Part shown: positions 9,598 through 19,800 of the stretch, in pieces | Position numbering within the stretch: position 1 is the stretch's first letter | Layout of the letters: every line of letters starts with the position of its first letter | Assembly (NCBI RefSeq): GCF_004360155.1 | Contig: NZ_SAIS01000013.1 | Location: 1 to 64,000 of the forward strand | From: Paraglaciecola marina | Lineage (GTDB): Bacteria > Pseudomonadota > Gammaproteobacteria > Enterobacterales > Alteromonadaceae | Direction of reading: 5' to 3' | DNA: 64,000 bases | Notes under the pieces: generated by a model | Told to the model about the DNA's origin: nothing | Database searches by the model: none | Seen by the model: only the letters and a program-made list of their open reading frames with translations | Position numbers and translations under genes: made by a program

Positions 9598-10575
9598 ATG
9601 CGGCCACAAGAATTAAACCTATTAATGGTTTTCGACGCCATAATGACCGAGCGTTCGATCACCCGAGCCGCTAACCGCTTGGCGATGACTCAGCCAGCGG
9701 TATCTAATGCAGTAAGTAGAATGCGCGCTGCATGGAAAGATGAGTTATTTGTAAAAGATGGTCGAAATATTCAGCCCACTTTACATGCCCAGAATTTATG
9801 GAATCAAGTTCGAGATCCTCTTTCATCCCTAACCGAAGCGGTCGACCCTAAGGCATTTGACCCAGCTACGGCAAAACGTACCTTCCGAGTAGCGGTAACC
9901 GATATAGTCGTAGACATGGTGTGGGCAGAGTTACGTGAGGTCATAGAGAAAGAAGCCCCAGGGGTAAATCTTCATGCGGTGCCCTACACAATAGTGAATA
10001 CCGAGCAAATTTTGGAAGATGCAGAAGTCGATATGGTGATAGGCACTTCAGGGGTTATTTCGAATACCTTTAGAGCCGAATATTTATTCTCCCCTCTATT
10101 TATTTGTGTAATGAATCATGACCACCCTTTAGCGAAAGCCAATCTCAATATAGAAGAATTTGCTGCAGCCGATCATCTTCTAGTGTCTCTATCCGGAGAT
10201 ATTACAGGTTACACAGACCAAGTTTTACTGCAACACGGTTTATCTAGGCGTATAGCGGTCACTGTTAATCACTTTTCGTCGGTGGCATGTTTGATAAAAC
10301 ATAGCGACTTGATTTGTGTGGTACCTATTTCAGCTGTGGCAGAAGAAATTATTAATGGAGACATTGCTGCAACCAAACCGCCATTAGATTTAATGCCGCA
10401 ACAAGTCTCTAGCATTTGGCATAAACGGCAAGACAGAGACCAAGGCTTAATTTGGTTACGTGAGCATTTCAAAAGAATCATCAGCAAAAACGTAGAGCTA
10501 GAAACAGCCCAAGTGATGGATAGTTTATGTAAAGGCAACTCACCTATGTGTAATAAGGGGCAAGAATCCCACTAA
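9598..10575 (+). CDS. LysR-family transcriptional regulator (second copy)
   Basis: The 325-residue protein has the LysR HTH at residues about 5-65 (ITRAANRLAMTQPAVSNAVS) and the substrate-binding fold after it (TFRVAVTDIVVDMVWAELRE). It resembles the NodD/LeuO-type branch, in which the effector domain begins FRVAxTD. It is preceded by an AT-rich intergenic region, and its stop overlaps the stop of the convergent gene at 10572 by 4 bp. No clear target: neighbouring genes are not divergent from it, except the PagL-like gene across 126 bp. Confidence 0.9.
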   Translation: MRPQELNLLMVFDAIMTERSITRAANRLAMTQPAVSNAVSRMRAAWKDELFVKDGRNIQPTLHAQNLWNQVRDPLSSLTEAVDPKAFDPATAKRTFRVAVTDIVVDMVWAELREVIEKEAPGVNLHAVPYTIVNTEQILEDAEVDMVIGTSGVISNTFRAEYLFSPLFICVMNHDHPLAKANLNIEEFAAADHLLVSLSGDITGYTDQVLLQHGLSRRIAVTVNHFSSVACLIKHSDLICVVPISAVAEEIINGDIAATKPPLDLMPQQVSSIWHKRQDRDQGLIWLREHFKRIISKNVELETAQVMDSLCKGNSPMCNKGQESH

Positions 10576-11948
10576 ACTTCACCTATATCTGAATCCATGG
10601 CTTCAATATTAATAATATTGGAGCGATTAAGCGTGATTTTGAACCGTTGCACTTGTTGTTCATCTTCTTTGTCGGTATGCATTAACACCATATTTATTTG
10701 GTATCTACGCTCTACCGCTTGTTTAGATATTTTACTGCCTTCAAGTGAGTACAAACGCCCCTCACCTTTTCTTAAAAAGCGAATAAATGGCGTTAAATTA
10801 AAATTAATACGTTGTTGAATGGCTTCATAGCCTGGCAAAAAGCTTTTAGCGCTCACCCTAGTGTCACTTCTAAAATGTAGCAATTGTGCAGCTTGTTTGT
10901 TTTGTTGGCGACGGGTTTGAAACAAGCTGTCTACTCGAATGGGCAAGTCTTTATTACGAATGTATTCTAACCAAATGGTTTGCGTCGCTACCCGTGACTT
11001 AGTGGCTGTGTGGCTGAAAATGATGCGCCATTTGGGTAAGCCTTTTTGGATCCAGCGCCATAATATACGGGTAATGTCGTCTTTAAAAATTTCCCGTAAG
11101 CCATATACCACACCTAACATCCCCACTAAAGCTATGGTGACCTCAGTGAAACTCGTGCGGGCGTTTAAGACTAACATCATAACAAAGGCCATTATTACCG
11201 CAGTAACCGTACCCCGCACCATACGGTTTAAGTTAGTATTTAAGTTTCTGAAATCTTTGTTAAACACCACACCATATTCAATTAATCTTTGTAGCAAACG
11301 CATTTTATTGGTAATGCGATTGGGATCACTTAAGGTAATTTCTGAGTTGTAGTTATTCTTGGCTCTGTATTCATTCTCGCGGCGGCAGAAGGCCAACAAA
11401 AAGTTTCGCTCGCTAGAGAAATCGCTACTTTTAGGCGCCCTTGATATCAACTTTAAAAAGGACTGCTCCACTTGCCAACTCAAGTAATTATCAGCATTTT
11501 CAAAATACGCTTTAAACTTTTTATCCGGTGGCGTGTAGCGTCGTAGTTTTTTAAGCAACCCAGAAATTTGTTCAGCTATTTCTATGGCTTGAGGATAGAA
11601 TTTTTTTGGCGTCTTAAGCTTAAGGGTTTGTTTTATATCGATATCTAAGGCGATGCGAATTTGATAAGAAAACAAGTTTAGATTTAATCGATAGTCGCTT
11701 TGTTCACCTTTCTTTTGACTGATAAAACGGCTTCGTACTAGAGGTAAATGTAGCTGATCAGAATAATAAGCACTTTGACTTTGAATACTACTGTGAAAAT
11801 AGTGTTCTTCAGTGAGGGTTTTGGAGCTTATACCCATTTCTTCAGGCAAAGAAAAATACACATCTAGCCTTTGATGATCACTAGGTAGCAAAGGAAAACT
11901 AATGTTAATGGAAAGATTCTCATCTTGTGTAAGCTTAATTTTATCCAC
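10572..11948 (-). CDS. Conserved two-TM protein of unknown function
   Basis: I do not recognise this 458-residue protein. The N-terminal 240 residues look soluble, with beta-rich and then helical segments. Two hydrophobic helices follow near 252-270 (VTAVIMAFVMMLVLNA) and 274-292 (VTIALVGMLGVVYGL), and a basic C-terminal soluble domain of about 160 residues after that. It is likely an inner membrane protein with large cytosolic parts. It is convergent with the LysR gene (stop codons overlap by 4 bp) and is transcribed alone. It appears intact, and coding composition resembles the core genes around it. Confidence 0.8.
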   Translation of the reverse strand: MDKIKLTQDENLSINISFPLLPSDHQRLDVYFSLPEEMGISSKTLTEEHYFHSSIQSQSAYYSDQLHLPLVRSRFISQKKGEQSDYRLNLNLFSYQIRIALDIDIKQTLKLKTPKKFYPQAIEIAEQISGLLKKLRRYTPPDKKFKAYFENADNYLSWQVEQSFLKLISRAPKSSDFSSERNFLLAFCRRENEYRAKNNYNSEITLSDPNRITNKMRLLQRLIEYGVVFNKDFRNLNTNLNRMVRGTVTAVIMAFVMMLVLNARTSFTEVTIALVGMLGVVYGLREIFKDDITRILWRWIQKGLPKWRIIFSHTATKSRVATQTIWLEYIRNKDLPIRVDSLFQTRRQQNKQAAQLLHFRSDTRVSAKSFLPGYEAIQQRINFNLTPFIRFLRKGEGRLYSLEGSKISKQAVERRYQINMVLMHTDKEDEQQVQRFKITLNRSNIINIEAMDSDIGEV

Positions 11949-12095
11949 TAATATTTATTCCACCTTGCCAATGCACTATCAAACACTACCAAAGTAATTA
12001 TGCCTGAGTTTTTAATTTTTACCCAGTCTCAAAAGCTACCTACACCCTTTAATATACATCACACCTCAAAGTTAGTTTAGGTGTGATCATCTGGT

Positions 12096-12755
12096 TTATA
12101 GCGCATATCGTTGCAACTCATTTAATTCTTGAGCAGCCCGCCATGCTTGATTGCCACAACCTCTTAACAGCACTTTAGTCAGGGGCTTATCAACATTATT
12201 TGGGGAAAGTTGCTTAAATAAATAGATTGCCAACACAGCAAATAGCACTGAGCATACTAGTTGTGAGATTAACCAATTGGTATCGCCATGCTGAACTATG
12301 TCTACGCCAAAAAACAACTCAAAACCCACCACTATATAAGCAAAGTAAAAAGGTAGAATCAGTAAAGACGCCCTTAAATAATAAAGTACAGACAAACCTA
12401 TTTTATTAAGTTGCCGCTGCACGTCTATTACAGGTTTAGAATAATCTAACGTCAACTGCATAAACAAATGCCTTATACCACCCATTGTTATTAAGCATGA
12501 CCAAATTAAAATGGCGGCGCCCGCTAGTAGCATATTAATGTTGCTCATATTGCTCACAATAAAGTGCAACATAAAACTACTCATTAAAATCCCCACAATG
12601 ACTGTGAAGGTATTGACCATCAAAAAGTTGCCCATTGTTTTTTCAGCCTTGAGCAGAGCTACCTGCTTCAACGCCTCTGAACTTACCGCAATACTTTGTT
12701 CTAGTTTTTCGTTTTGCTGCGCCCATGCTTGGGTCATTCTCTCTATGTTATCCAT
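12096..12755 (-). CDS. Four-TM membrane protein coupled to ECF sigma factor (possible anti-sigma)
   Basis: The start is placed at the ATG at 12755 because a GGAG sits 6 nt before it inside the end of the sigma gene; a second ATG at 12761 is too close to it. The 219-residue product has a short N-terminal cytosolic helix (MDNIERMTQAWAQQNEKLEQ), then four hydrophobic segments and a basic C-terminus. It overlaps the sigma factor gene by 8 bp, so the two are translated together. Such a pairing usually means the membrane protein holds or modulates the sigma factor. No zinc-binding HxxxCxxC anti-sigma motif is seen, so the role is inferred from context. Confidence 0.82.
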   Translation of the reverse strand: MDNIERMTQAWAQQNEKLEQSIAVSSEALKQVALLKAEKTMGNFLMVNTFTVIVGILMSSFMLHFIVSNMSNINMLLAGAAILIWSCLITMGGIRHLFMQLTLDYSKPVIDVQRQLNKIGLSVLYYLRASLLILPFYFAYIVVGFELFFGVDIVQHGDTNWLISQLVCSVLFAVLAIYLFKQLSPNNVDKPLTKVLLRGCGNQAWRAAQELNELQRYAL

Positions 12756-13251
12756 TATCATCTCCGATAAAAAGTGTGTTTAAACGCTGTTTAATGCGTG
12801 AAATTTTTGTACTGACATTACTTGCCGAAATATCTAATACGTCTGCTATTTGGGCATAATCCAAACCATCTAAATGCATGATAAATAGAGCTCTATCGTA
12901 TTTGTTTAATACCTTTAGTAACCTTTCTACCTCTAGCATTAACTCAGTATTGGCACTATCAACTGGCTCAGTTAACAAACTCATATCCGTTAACTCAATA
13001 TGTGCTTTTCTTAGGGAGTCTCGCCTCAAAAAAGATATAGCTGTGTTTAAAGCCACGCGATACACCCAAGTACTTAGTTTAAACTTTGGGTCATATTGGG
13101 CAAACGAACGCCACAACTGCAATGTGATTTCTTGAATCAAGTCTCGCCTTTCTTCATCACAATAACTGTAGCTTCGGGCTATCTTATAAAGAATACCTTT
13201 ATGAGTAGCGATCATTGCCTCAAAGGTCAGTGGTTCATTATGTGAGCTCAC
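12748..13251 (-). CDS. ECF (sigma-70 family) RNA polymerase sigma factor
   Basis: The 167-residue protein has region 2 (RDLIQEITLQLWRSFAQYDPKFKLSTWVYRVALNTAISFLRRD, residues about 37-80), which binds core polymerase and the -10 element, and region 4 HTH (LDGLDYAQIADVLDISASNVSTKISRIKQRL, about 128-158), which reads the -35 element. Length and two-domain structure fit group IV sigma factors. It is the first gene of a two-gene unit with the membrane protein at 12755. The 274-bp stretch separating it from divergent thiI should hold both promoters. Confidence 0.93.
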   Translation of the reverse strand: MSSHNEPLTFEAMIATHKGILYKIARSYSYCDEERRDLIQEITLQLWRSFAQYDPKFKLSTWVYRVALNTAISFLRRDSLRKAHIELTDMSLLTEPVDSANTELMLEVERLLKVLNKYDRALFIMHLDGLDYAQIADVLDISASNVSTKISRIKQRLNTLFIGDDNG

Positions 13252-13525
13252 TTTGCTTTACTCTTTTCCATACCTTGGCTCTCGGTTTCTGTAGTTTGGT
13301 TAAAATGTCCATAACACCTTCCAATTTCGGTGTCACTGTAATGATTCGCAGCACCTTTAAAAAAATCACAAGCTATGTGAAATATTTATGATTTATAGTG
13401 TAGATAGCCCTATAGTAGCCAATAGCCCTTGTTACTGGTTAGTTTCCTGCTTTCTTTGCAATATGTTAGCGCCCCGTTATAATCCGCGCTTCAACTCTAT
13501 TTAGTAAAAAGCCTACGTCTTCATT

Positions 13526-14980
13526 ATGCAGTTTGTCATCAGATTACACCCCGAAATCATCATTAAAAGCCGCCAAGTACGTAAGCGATTTACATTTTTA
13601 CTTGAGGGTAATATTCGCCGTATTTTTAAAAGTAATCATCTATCTGTTGAAGTGCGTGCTTCTTGGGACAAATTTACGTTAATCGTAAACAAAAAGTCCT
13701 TAGATAAAGTTGATGAGGTAATTGAACTACTGCAACGTATTCCTGGTATCGATCAAATAATACAGGTTGAAAAAAGCACGTTTACCGATTTAGACGACAT
13801 ATGCCAACAAGTTAAGCAAGCTTGGCAACCTTTACTAGTAAATAAAAGCTTTGTAGTACGAGTAAGACGACGAGGAAAACATGAGTTTTCGTCATTAGAA
13901 ATTGCACGCTACGTGGGCGGTTACCTTAACCAAAATTGTGACACCAAAGGTGTTGAGCTGAAACACCCCGACCTGACCATAGAGTTTGAAGTAAACGAAA
14001 ACACCTTGATACAAAGCCACCACCGCATCAAATGTTTAGGTGGAATGCCCCTACCTACCCAAGAAAGTGTGTTATCACTTATATCTGGTGGTTATGACTC
14101 AGGTGTGGCCTCTTATCAAATGATACGCCGTGGCGCCCGAACTCATTTTTGCTTTTTTAACCTAGGTGGCCGTGAACACGAAATTGGCGTAAAGCAGGTT
14201 AGTTACTACTTATGGAAGCGTTACAGTGAATCCCACAGAGTTAAATTTATCTCCGTTGATTTTGAACCTGTGGTGGCAGATATTCTTGAAAACGTAGCCA
14301 ACAGCCAAATGGGAGTAGTGCTAAAACGTATGATGGTGCGAGCTGCTAGCAAAGTAGCCCACAAAATGAATATTAGCGCCTTAGTCACAGGTGAGAGTTT
14401 GGGTCAGGTCTCTAGCCAAACCTTAGTCAACTTGAGCATAATAGATAAAGCAGCAGATGCTTTAGTTCTGCGCCCATTGATCTGCATGGACAAGCTAGAA
14501 ATCATTGATCAGGCCACTCACATTGGTACTGAAGAGTTCGCAAAAGTGATGCCAGAATACTGCGGCGTAATTTCAAAAAAGCCCACCACTAAGGCAGACC
14601 CTCAGCAAGTAGCTCACGAAGAAAGCAAACTCGACTTTGGCATTATCGAGCGTGTAGTGGCAGAAGCCAAAATACAAGATATCTTATCAATTGCTGAAGA
14701 AGCCGCACAACAAACCGAATACGTGACTGAAGTTGACGTACTCCCAGGTAACGCCATAGTGCTAGATATACGCACTACCGAAGAACAAGAGCAAACACCT
14801 CTAACGCTAGCAAACACCAAAGTACAACACATACCGTTTTTTAAATTGGCATCACAGTTCGCGGCTTTACCTCAAGACCATCAATACTTTTTATACTGCG
14901 AGCGGGGCGTAATGAGTCAGTTACAAGCTATGCTGTTAAACGAACAAGGATATAAACAAGTGCAAGTATACAGGCCTTAA
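13526..14980 (+). CDS. thiI: tRNA 4-thiouridine synthase ThiI with rhodanese domain
   Basis: ThiI adds sulfur to U8 of tRNAs and can donate sulfur for thiamine synthesis. The 484-residue protein has an N-terminal ferredoxin-like/THUMP region (1-165), the PP-loop ATP motif SGGYDS (near 188), the conserved cysteine in EYCGVISKKPT (near 345), and a C-terminal rhodanese domain with the persulfide cysteine in LYCERGV (C458). This is the long enterobacterial-type form with all key residues. It stands alone, between the sigma factor and the diguanylate cyclase. Confidence 0.97.
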   Translation: MQFVIRLHPEIIIKSRQVRKRFTFLLEGNIRRIFKSNHLSVEVRASWDKFTLIVNKKSLDKVDEVIELLQRIPGIDQIIQVEKSTFTDLDDICQQVKQAWQPLLVNKSFVVRVRRRGKHEFSSLEIARYVGGYLNQNCDTKGVELKHPDLTIEFEVNENTLIQSHHRIKCLGGMPLPTQESVLSLISGGYDSGVASYQMIRRGARTHFCFFNLGGREHEIGVKQVSYYLWKRYSESHRVKFISVDFEPVVADILENVANSQMGVVLKRMMVRAASKVAHKMNISALVTGESLGQVSSQTLVNLSIIDKAADALVLRPLICMDKLEIIDQATHIGTEEFAKVMPEYCGVISKKPTTKADPQQVAHEESKLDFGIIERVVAEAKIQDILSIAEEAAQQTEYVTEVDVLPGNAIVLDIRTTEEQEQTPLTLANTKVQHIPFFKLASQFAALPQDHQYFLYCERGVMSQLQAMLLNEQGYKQVQVYRP

Positions 14981-15012
14981 TTTAGGCCTATAAAATGAAT
15001 CTAGTTCACAGG

Positions 15013-16338
15013 CTACATCGCCACTATGGTGTTGCGCCCCATTTCTTTAGCTTTGTATAATCGCAAATCAGCTATAGCAAACAACTCTTTAATCGAACCT
15101 TCTTCACTTGGGACTACAGAGGCAACCCCACAACTCATAGTTAGGTGCGCAGCGACAGAAGATTTTTCGTGAGGTATATGTTTTTCACGCAATTTTTGCA
15201 TAAATTTTTCCAAGTTTTTTACACAACTTTGTACACTGGTATTTGGAAGAATAAAAGCAAACTCCTCTCCACCGATACGAGCACCAATATCAGATGGCCG
15301 TTTGAAAATTCCCTTCCATAAAATGGCCACCTCTTTTAGGCACTCGTCTCCTTTACCATGCCCATAAAAATCATTGTAGGCCTTAAAGAAATCTACATCA
15401 CCAATAACTAGAGTTAACGGAGAAGCGTTCAATTCACACTTTTGCCATTCAGCTGCTAATTCCTGATCATACTTTCGCCTATTAAATAAACATGTCAATC
15501 CGTCTTGCATAGACACATCAAGTAACTCTTCTTTCTCTTTCTGTAGCTTTTTATCTCGCTCTTCATATTGATGAAGCTTTTCTAATAAGACTCTACGTGG
15601 CATAAAAACAAAATCTTTAATTTGTAATGGTGCTTCTATAAATTGTACGAGTTTATGCTTAAACACAGTGTAAAAAATCAATAAAGGCACGCTATAACAC
15701 ATAGCTAACAGCCACTTACTGTATACATTGCCTACAATTATTTCAGTTAATTGCGGAGATGTACTAAAAGCAATTATTGGGAATAAAAATCCGTCTAAAC
15801 ACATCACAAAGATAAAGGCTAAAGTATAGATAATTGCGATAATGGCAACGTTGGAAACCAGCTTGCTGACTTGAGTAAAAATAACTATTAACACAAAGAG
15901 TTCGAATATAATTAGCACTCCTCCAAACAGCAGTATATTAAAGGAAATACTGAATAGTTCTGCCGGTAAATTAAATGTGTTAATGCCAATTTCTGAAGAA
16001 ACTACCCAATAAATAAAATAAAAAATAACGAAGATAAAAGTATCAATGAGAATAACAAACCTAAGCATGTTTCGTAACGAGTCCACATTACGCTCTATTA
16101 TGATTAACATTACGGTATTCATCAAAAATGCACCGAAGGCAATATTCCCTCCAGATACCACTAGGTTTTCAGCTAAAGAAAAAGAATAAACACTCCCAGC
16201 GAAGCTACCAATAAAGAGCACAACACCGTTAAATACATAAAAGGAGATAAGCCGTGTTTGGGATTTATATGTTGTTAAATAAAGTGGAACGATTGAATAC
16301 AAAGCTATATTCAATAGAAGTGCAGTAAATTGATCCAC
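15013..16338 (-). CDS. Membrane diguanylate cyclase (GGDEF)
   Basis: The protein makes c-di-GMP from two GTP. The N-terminal half has about seven or eight hydrophobic helices, a short coiled coil (LHQYEERDKKLQKEKEEL) links it to the output, and the GGDEF domain contains GGEEF with an RxxD inhibitory site (RPSD) five residues upstream, so it should be active and product-inhibited. Start: the frame opens with TTG at 16365, but the GTG at 16338 has GGGG 6 nt upstream and is preferred. That gives 441 residues. The membrane domain is not a family I can name; its signal is unknown. Confidence 0.9.
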   Translation of the reverse strand: MDQFTALLLNIALYSIVPLYLTTYKSQTRLISFYVFNGVVLFIGSFAGSVYSFSLAENLVVSGGNIAFGAFLMNTVMLIIIERNVDSLRNMLRFVILIDTFIFVIFYFIYWVVSSEIGINTFNLPAELFSISFNILLFGGVLIIFELFVLIVIFTQVSKLVSNVAIIAIIYTLAFIFVMCLDGFLFPIIAFSTSPQLTEIIVGNVYSKWLLAMCYSVPLLIFYTVFKHKLVQFIEAPLQIKDFVFMPRRVLLEKLHQYEERDKKLQKEKEELLDVSMQDGLTCLFNRRKYDQELAAEWQKCELNASPLTLVIGDVDFFKAYNDFYGHGKGDECLKEVAILWKGIFKRPSDIGARIGGEEFAFILPNTSVQSCVKNLEKFMQKLREKHIPHEKSSVAAHLTMSCGVASVVPSEEGSIKELFAIADLRLYKAKEMGRNTIVAM

Positions 16339-16365
16339 ATATACCCCGCAGAAAAAGATAGCCAA

Positions 16366-16899
16366 CTAAAAATTATAGCTAGTATTAAAACCACTTTAAA
16401 TTAGCCTTTAGTTGTAAATCAAGCAGATGACAGCCTACCTATTATTTAAATATTTGAGCGCAATTCTGTTCACTAGATTATACATCTAAGCGGTTGTTAG
16501 GTACCCGCACTTAGGCGATTAAATAGAAAAAACTGAAAATAATGCCCCAATATGTGAAATGTGATTTAGCTACATATCCACTATTACACATCAATAACTA
16601 TCAACCTAGATAACGGCTGCTGCGTTATTCGACCTTCCAACATCTATACAAGGGCAGCTCAAAAGACCAAAGCAGTAGCAGAGTTGGTCGCTAATTTGGT
16701 GGCTGATGTGTTTAATTACCATGACTAAATCGTGTAGTGTTAAGTCTAACTTCCCACAATAAGCTCTTTTACCTCGCCAAAAGAGGGTGTTTGCTCACAT
16801 CCCAATGCCCAATTGAAATAATAACTTTATCGATATGGTCATTACATTCGTAACTCTATATTATTGCTTAAATAATAAGCTATTCAGGGAGTTGAATTT
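16366..16899. other. Gene-free stretch before the KAP NTPase; start of accessory region
   Basis: I see no gene in these 534 bases. Composition becomes AT-rich. It contains one copy of a 42-nt repeat at 16663-16704 that recurs after the NTPase gene. The NTPase start at 16900 has AGGGAG 9 nt upstream. It probably carries the NTPase promoter, but no clear -35/-10 pair stands out. Confidence 0.6.
16663..16704 (+). repeat. Left copy of 42/48-nt direct repeat bracketing the NTPase gene
   Basis: This copy begins AAGACCAAAGCAGTAGCAG and ends GCTAATTTGGTGGCT. The copy at 21158-21205 is the same apart from a duplicated GTGGCA and a few substitutions. Both are in the same orientation about 4.5 kb apart and enclose only the NTPase gene. 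Confidence 0.75.
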
Positions 16900-19800
16900 A
16901 TGACGGGCGACAAGCAAAACACTTTACCTAACGACTCTACACATAACAATAAGTCAAATAGTAATAGCAACAGTTATATTCAATACATGGTTTTACCCAT
17001 CAAGAGCAACCAAGCTGATAAAGACGTATTTGTCGGTAGAGACAGATTTAAAACCAAGCTCAAACAGTCAATTTCAAATGCGCTTTCAAAAAAGAGTCGT
17101 GGTGGTAGCTTCTTGGTGGGTGGATATAGAGGTGTCGGCAAAACCCATTTGGTTAACACTGTTGTGAAAGAACTTATTAAAGGTAAAAAATGGTTTGCCT
17201 GCATACGGCTAATGTTTAGAAAATTTTTGTACAAATGTAAGTCTTCACATGATTTAAACAGTGATAGTTTGTACCGCACCTTAGAAATAAATGACCTTCG
17301 TTTAGATATAGGCGTAGATTCAGATTTGTCTACTCGAGATATTCTTTGTGACTTAGTAGAAATTATGTACTCACTTAGCCTAAGTTCATATCGAAGAATT
17401 AAAGTCTGGTCGCTACTCCTCTCGACTGTCGTGTTTATCGCGCTTACTGGTTTTACACTCTATCAAGACCAAGCTTTTGAATTAAAAAACTTCTTTGCAA
17501 CTGACCTTTCAGGTTTATTTCAAACTTACAAAGCGAATTTGATTTTCTACCTAACATGCGTTGCCCTAGTATATGTAAGCGCCAAGTTCGTTTATAAAAA
17601 ACTATGCTCTTGTCATGGGATGATTGAAGAACTAGCCCTTGCGTCTAGATTTAGTAGAGAGTGGGACAATACATCAGGGGCCGCTTTTCCAAGCGGTCTA
17701 AGCGCTGTATTCCAGAGCCGACAAAAATTATCACAAGAGCCCATTTCAGCAAGAAGAATTCAACAAAGTCTAATCACCTATATTAACAAACAACGAGAAA
17801 AGGGTATTAGCTACATCATTACCTTTGATGAAGTTGATAAAATTAACCCCTCCACCTCAGAAAGCTACACAACTAACAATAAATCTCGAAAACAAAAAGT
17901 GGATGAGCTTTTAGGAGGGCTCAAGGCACTGATGAACAATTCCCATTGCGTATTTATCATAGTGGCAGGCAGAGAGATCGTTGATGCTTATTATTCTGAA
18001 TCAGGATACACAAGCGTGCTATACGAGAGTGTATTTGATGATATTTTCTATATCCCTACCCTACTGACAGATTGGTCTGATGGCCAATCTGATTGCTATT
18101 CGTCTATGGTCAGACAATATGTCAACACAGTGATATTTGGTTCTGGCTCAGATAACCTTGATAATCTATTAGAAAACGCACTTACGTCAGGTGATGATTT
18201 CAAAGACCTTAATGACAAAGAGCAACAAAAAATCACCCTTGATTACCTCTTTTATTTTGAAATCTTTATTAAGTATTTGACCTTACATTCGTGGGGCAAT
18301 TTTAAACGCCTCAAACTCATGCTTAACGATCACATTGAATACTATAACGATCATATGGAAACTAGAGTGAATACCCGTGGAATACCTAAAGTTTTCGCAC
18401 CAATACCAAACCAAAAAGTATTAATTTTTACCCCCTCAGATATATGCCGCATGTTTGTCAGTGCACGATTGTACGCAATGTTTGACGTTAATATAGGCCG
18501 CTCAACATCAAAAACCGATGATAAAGCAGCTGTCTCAGGGCTTATCACTATTCTTGATACTTTTCGATTTCATAGTCGAGGGTTTTCACGGGCAATGATA
18601 GACCGCACTATTGCGGGAATAGATGTTCACGCTGAGTCATCTCTTTCTTACATTGCCGATGATTACGTGCATTCAACATTTCAATCAATGATCAGGCAAA
18701 CCTCAAACAATATTTACCCCTATCGCTATTACCTGTCTTCCGATATGGAATTTAGTTACTTTGCAAAAATACTGGGAGCTAAGTCGTCAAGTTTTGAGTT
18801 TGCCCTTGACTCTGCCGAACCCGTAAGGGAATTCTATTTACGAGAAGCCCAGCGGCAAGCTCCCGATGGCTCTTTAAATAGCTTTCTAGCAAGTGCCAAA
18901 CTTCAAGCCATACTGGGCGATATTTTTGTATGCGAACATCGCTACGATTTAGCATCGAGCAGCTATAGCAATACAATCTATTTATTGAAAAAAGTGTTAA
19001 GAACTGACAACGAAGAAGCATGGCGAGAAAACGGCGGTATTTCCCTTGAAGCACAATACATGCTGATCCGCAGTTTACTGAAAAAAGGTCGGTTAGAAGA
19101 AGAAAGAGAAAATACCACCAAGGCAATCTCCCTTTACCACGAAGCTCAAAAAACAGCGCAAATTATCTTTGAAGTAAGCAGTAATGCAATTGGCTACAAA
19201 ACAACAAACAAGTACCTAAGCGACGGCTTGCCCAACTTTAATTCAGAAGAAAATACTCATCACTTCGTTAATCAGTCAATCATTGCCAAATTAGCAATAA
19301 ACTTTGCCAATATTAAATCAGGTAACTTCACCAGAATTGACGATTACCAAAGACACTATTGCGTAGGCGGTGGGGATCAGGGCGGAACTGAGCATCGTCA
19401 TGTGTTTTTATCGAAATACCTAACTACCGCCTATTTTAGTGGTATGTATACTGAGATAGAAGGTAACGAAAGCCTATCGCGTCTCATTAATAATGTTCTA
19501 AAAGGAAGCCTTGATTCATCTGATGTAAGAAGCACGGCTAGTTCAATTCTATATATTTTGGGACAATCTCAGTTTTCTTCTTTAGCCCATAATTTAAAAA
19601 AGTTAGCTGGTATGAAAGAGACTCAAAACTTGGCACCTTCTAAGTTTTATCGCCAATGGTTTGTGTTAGTAGAATATATGTTGAAGTTAGAGGGCGAGTT
19701 ATCGAAGTTTTCTAGTGGGCCCAAAATAGAATTAAGTGATCACGAAAGTCATCCTCTTACATCCGAGGAAGAACACAACATCAATTTACTAGCTAATAGC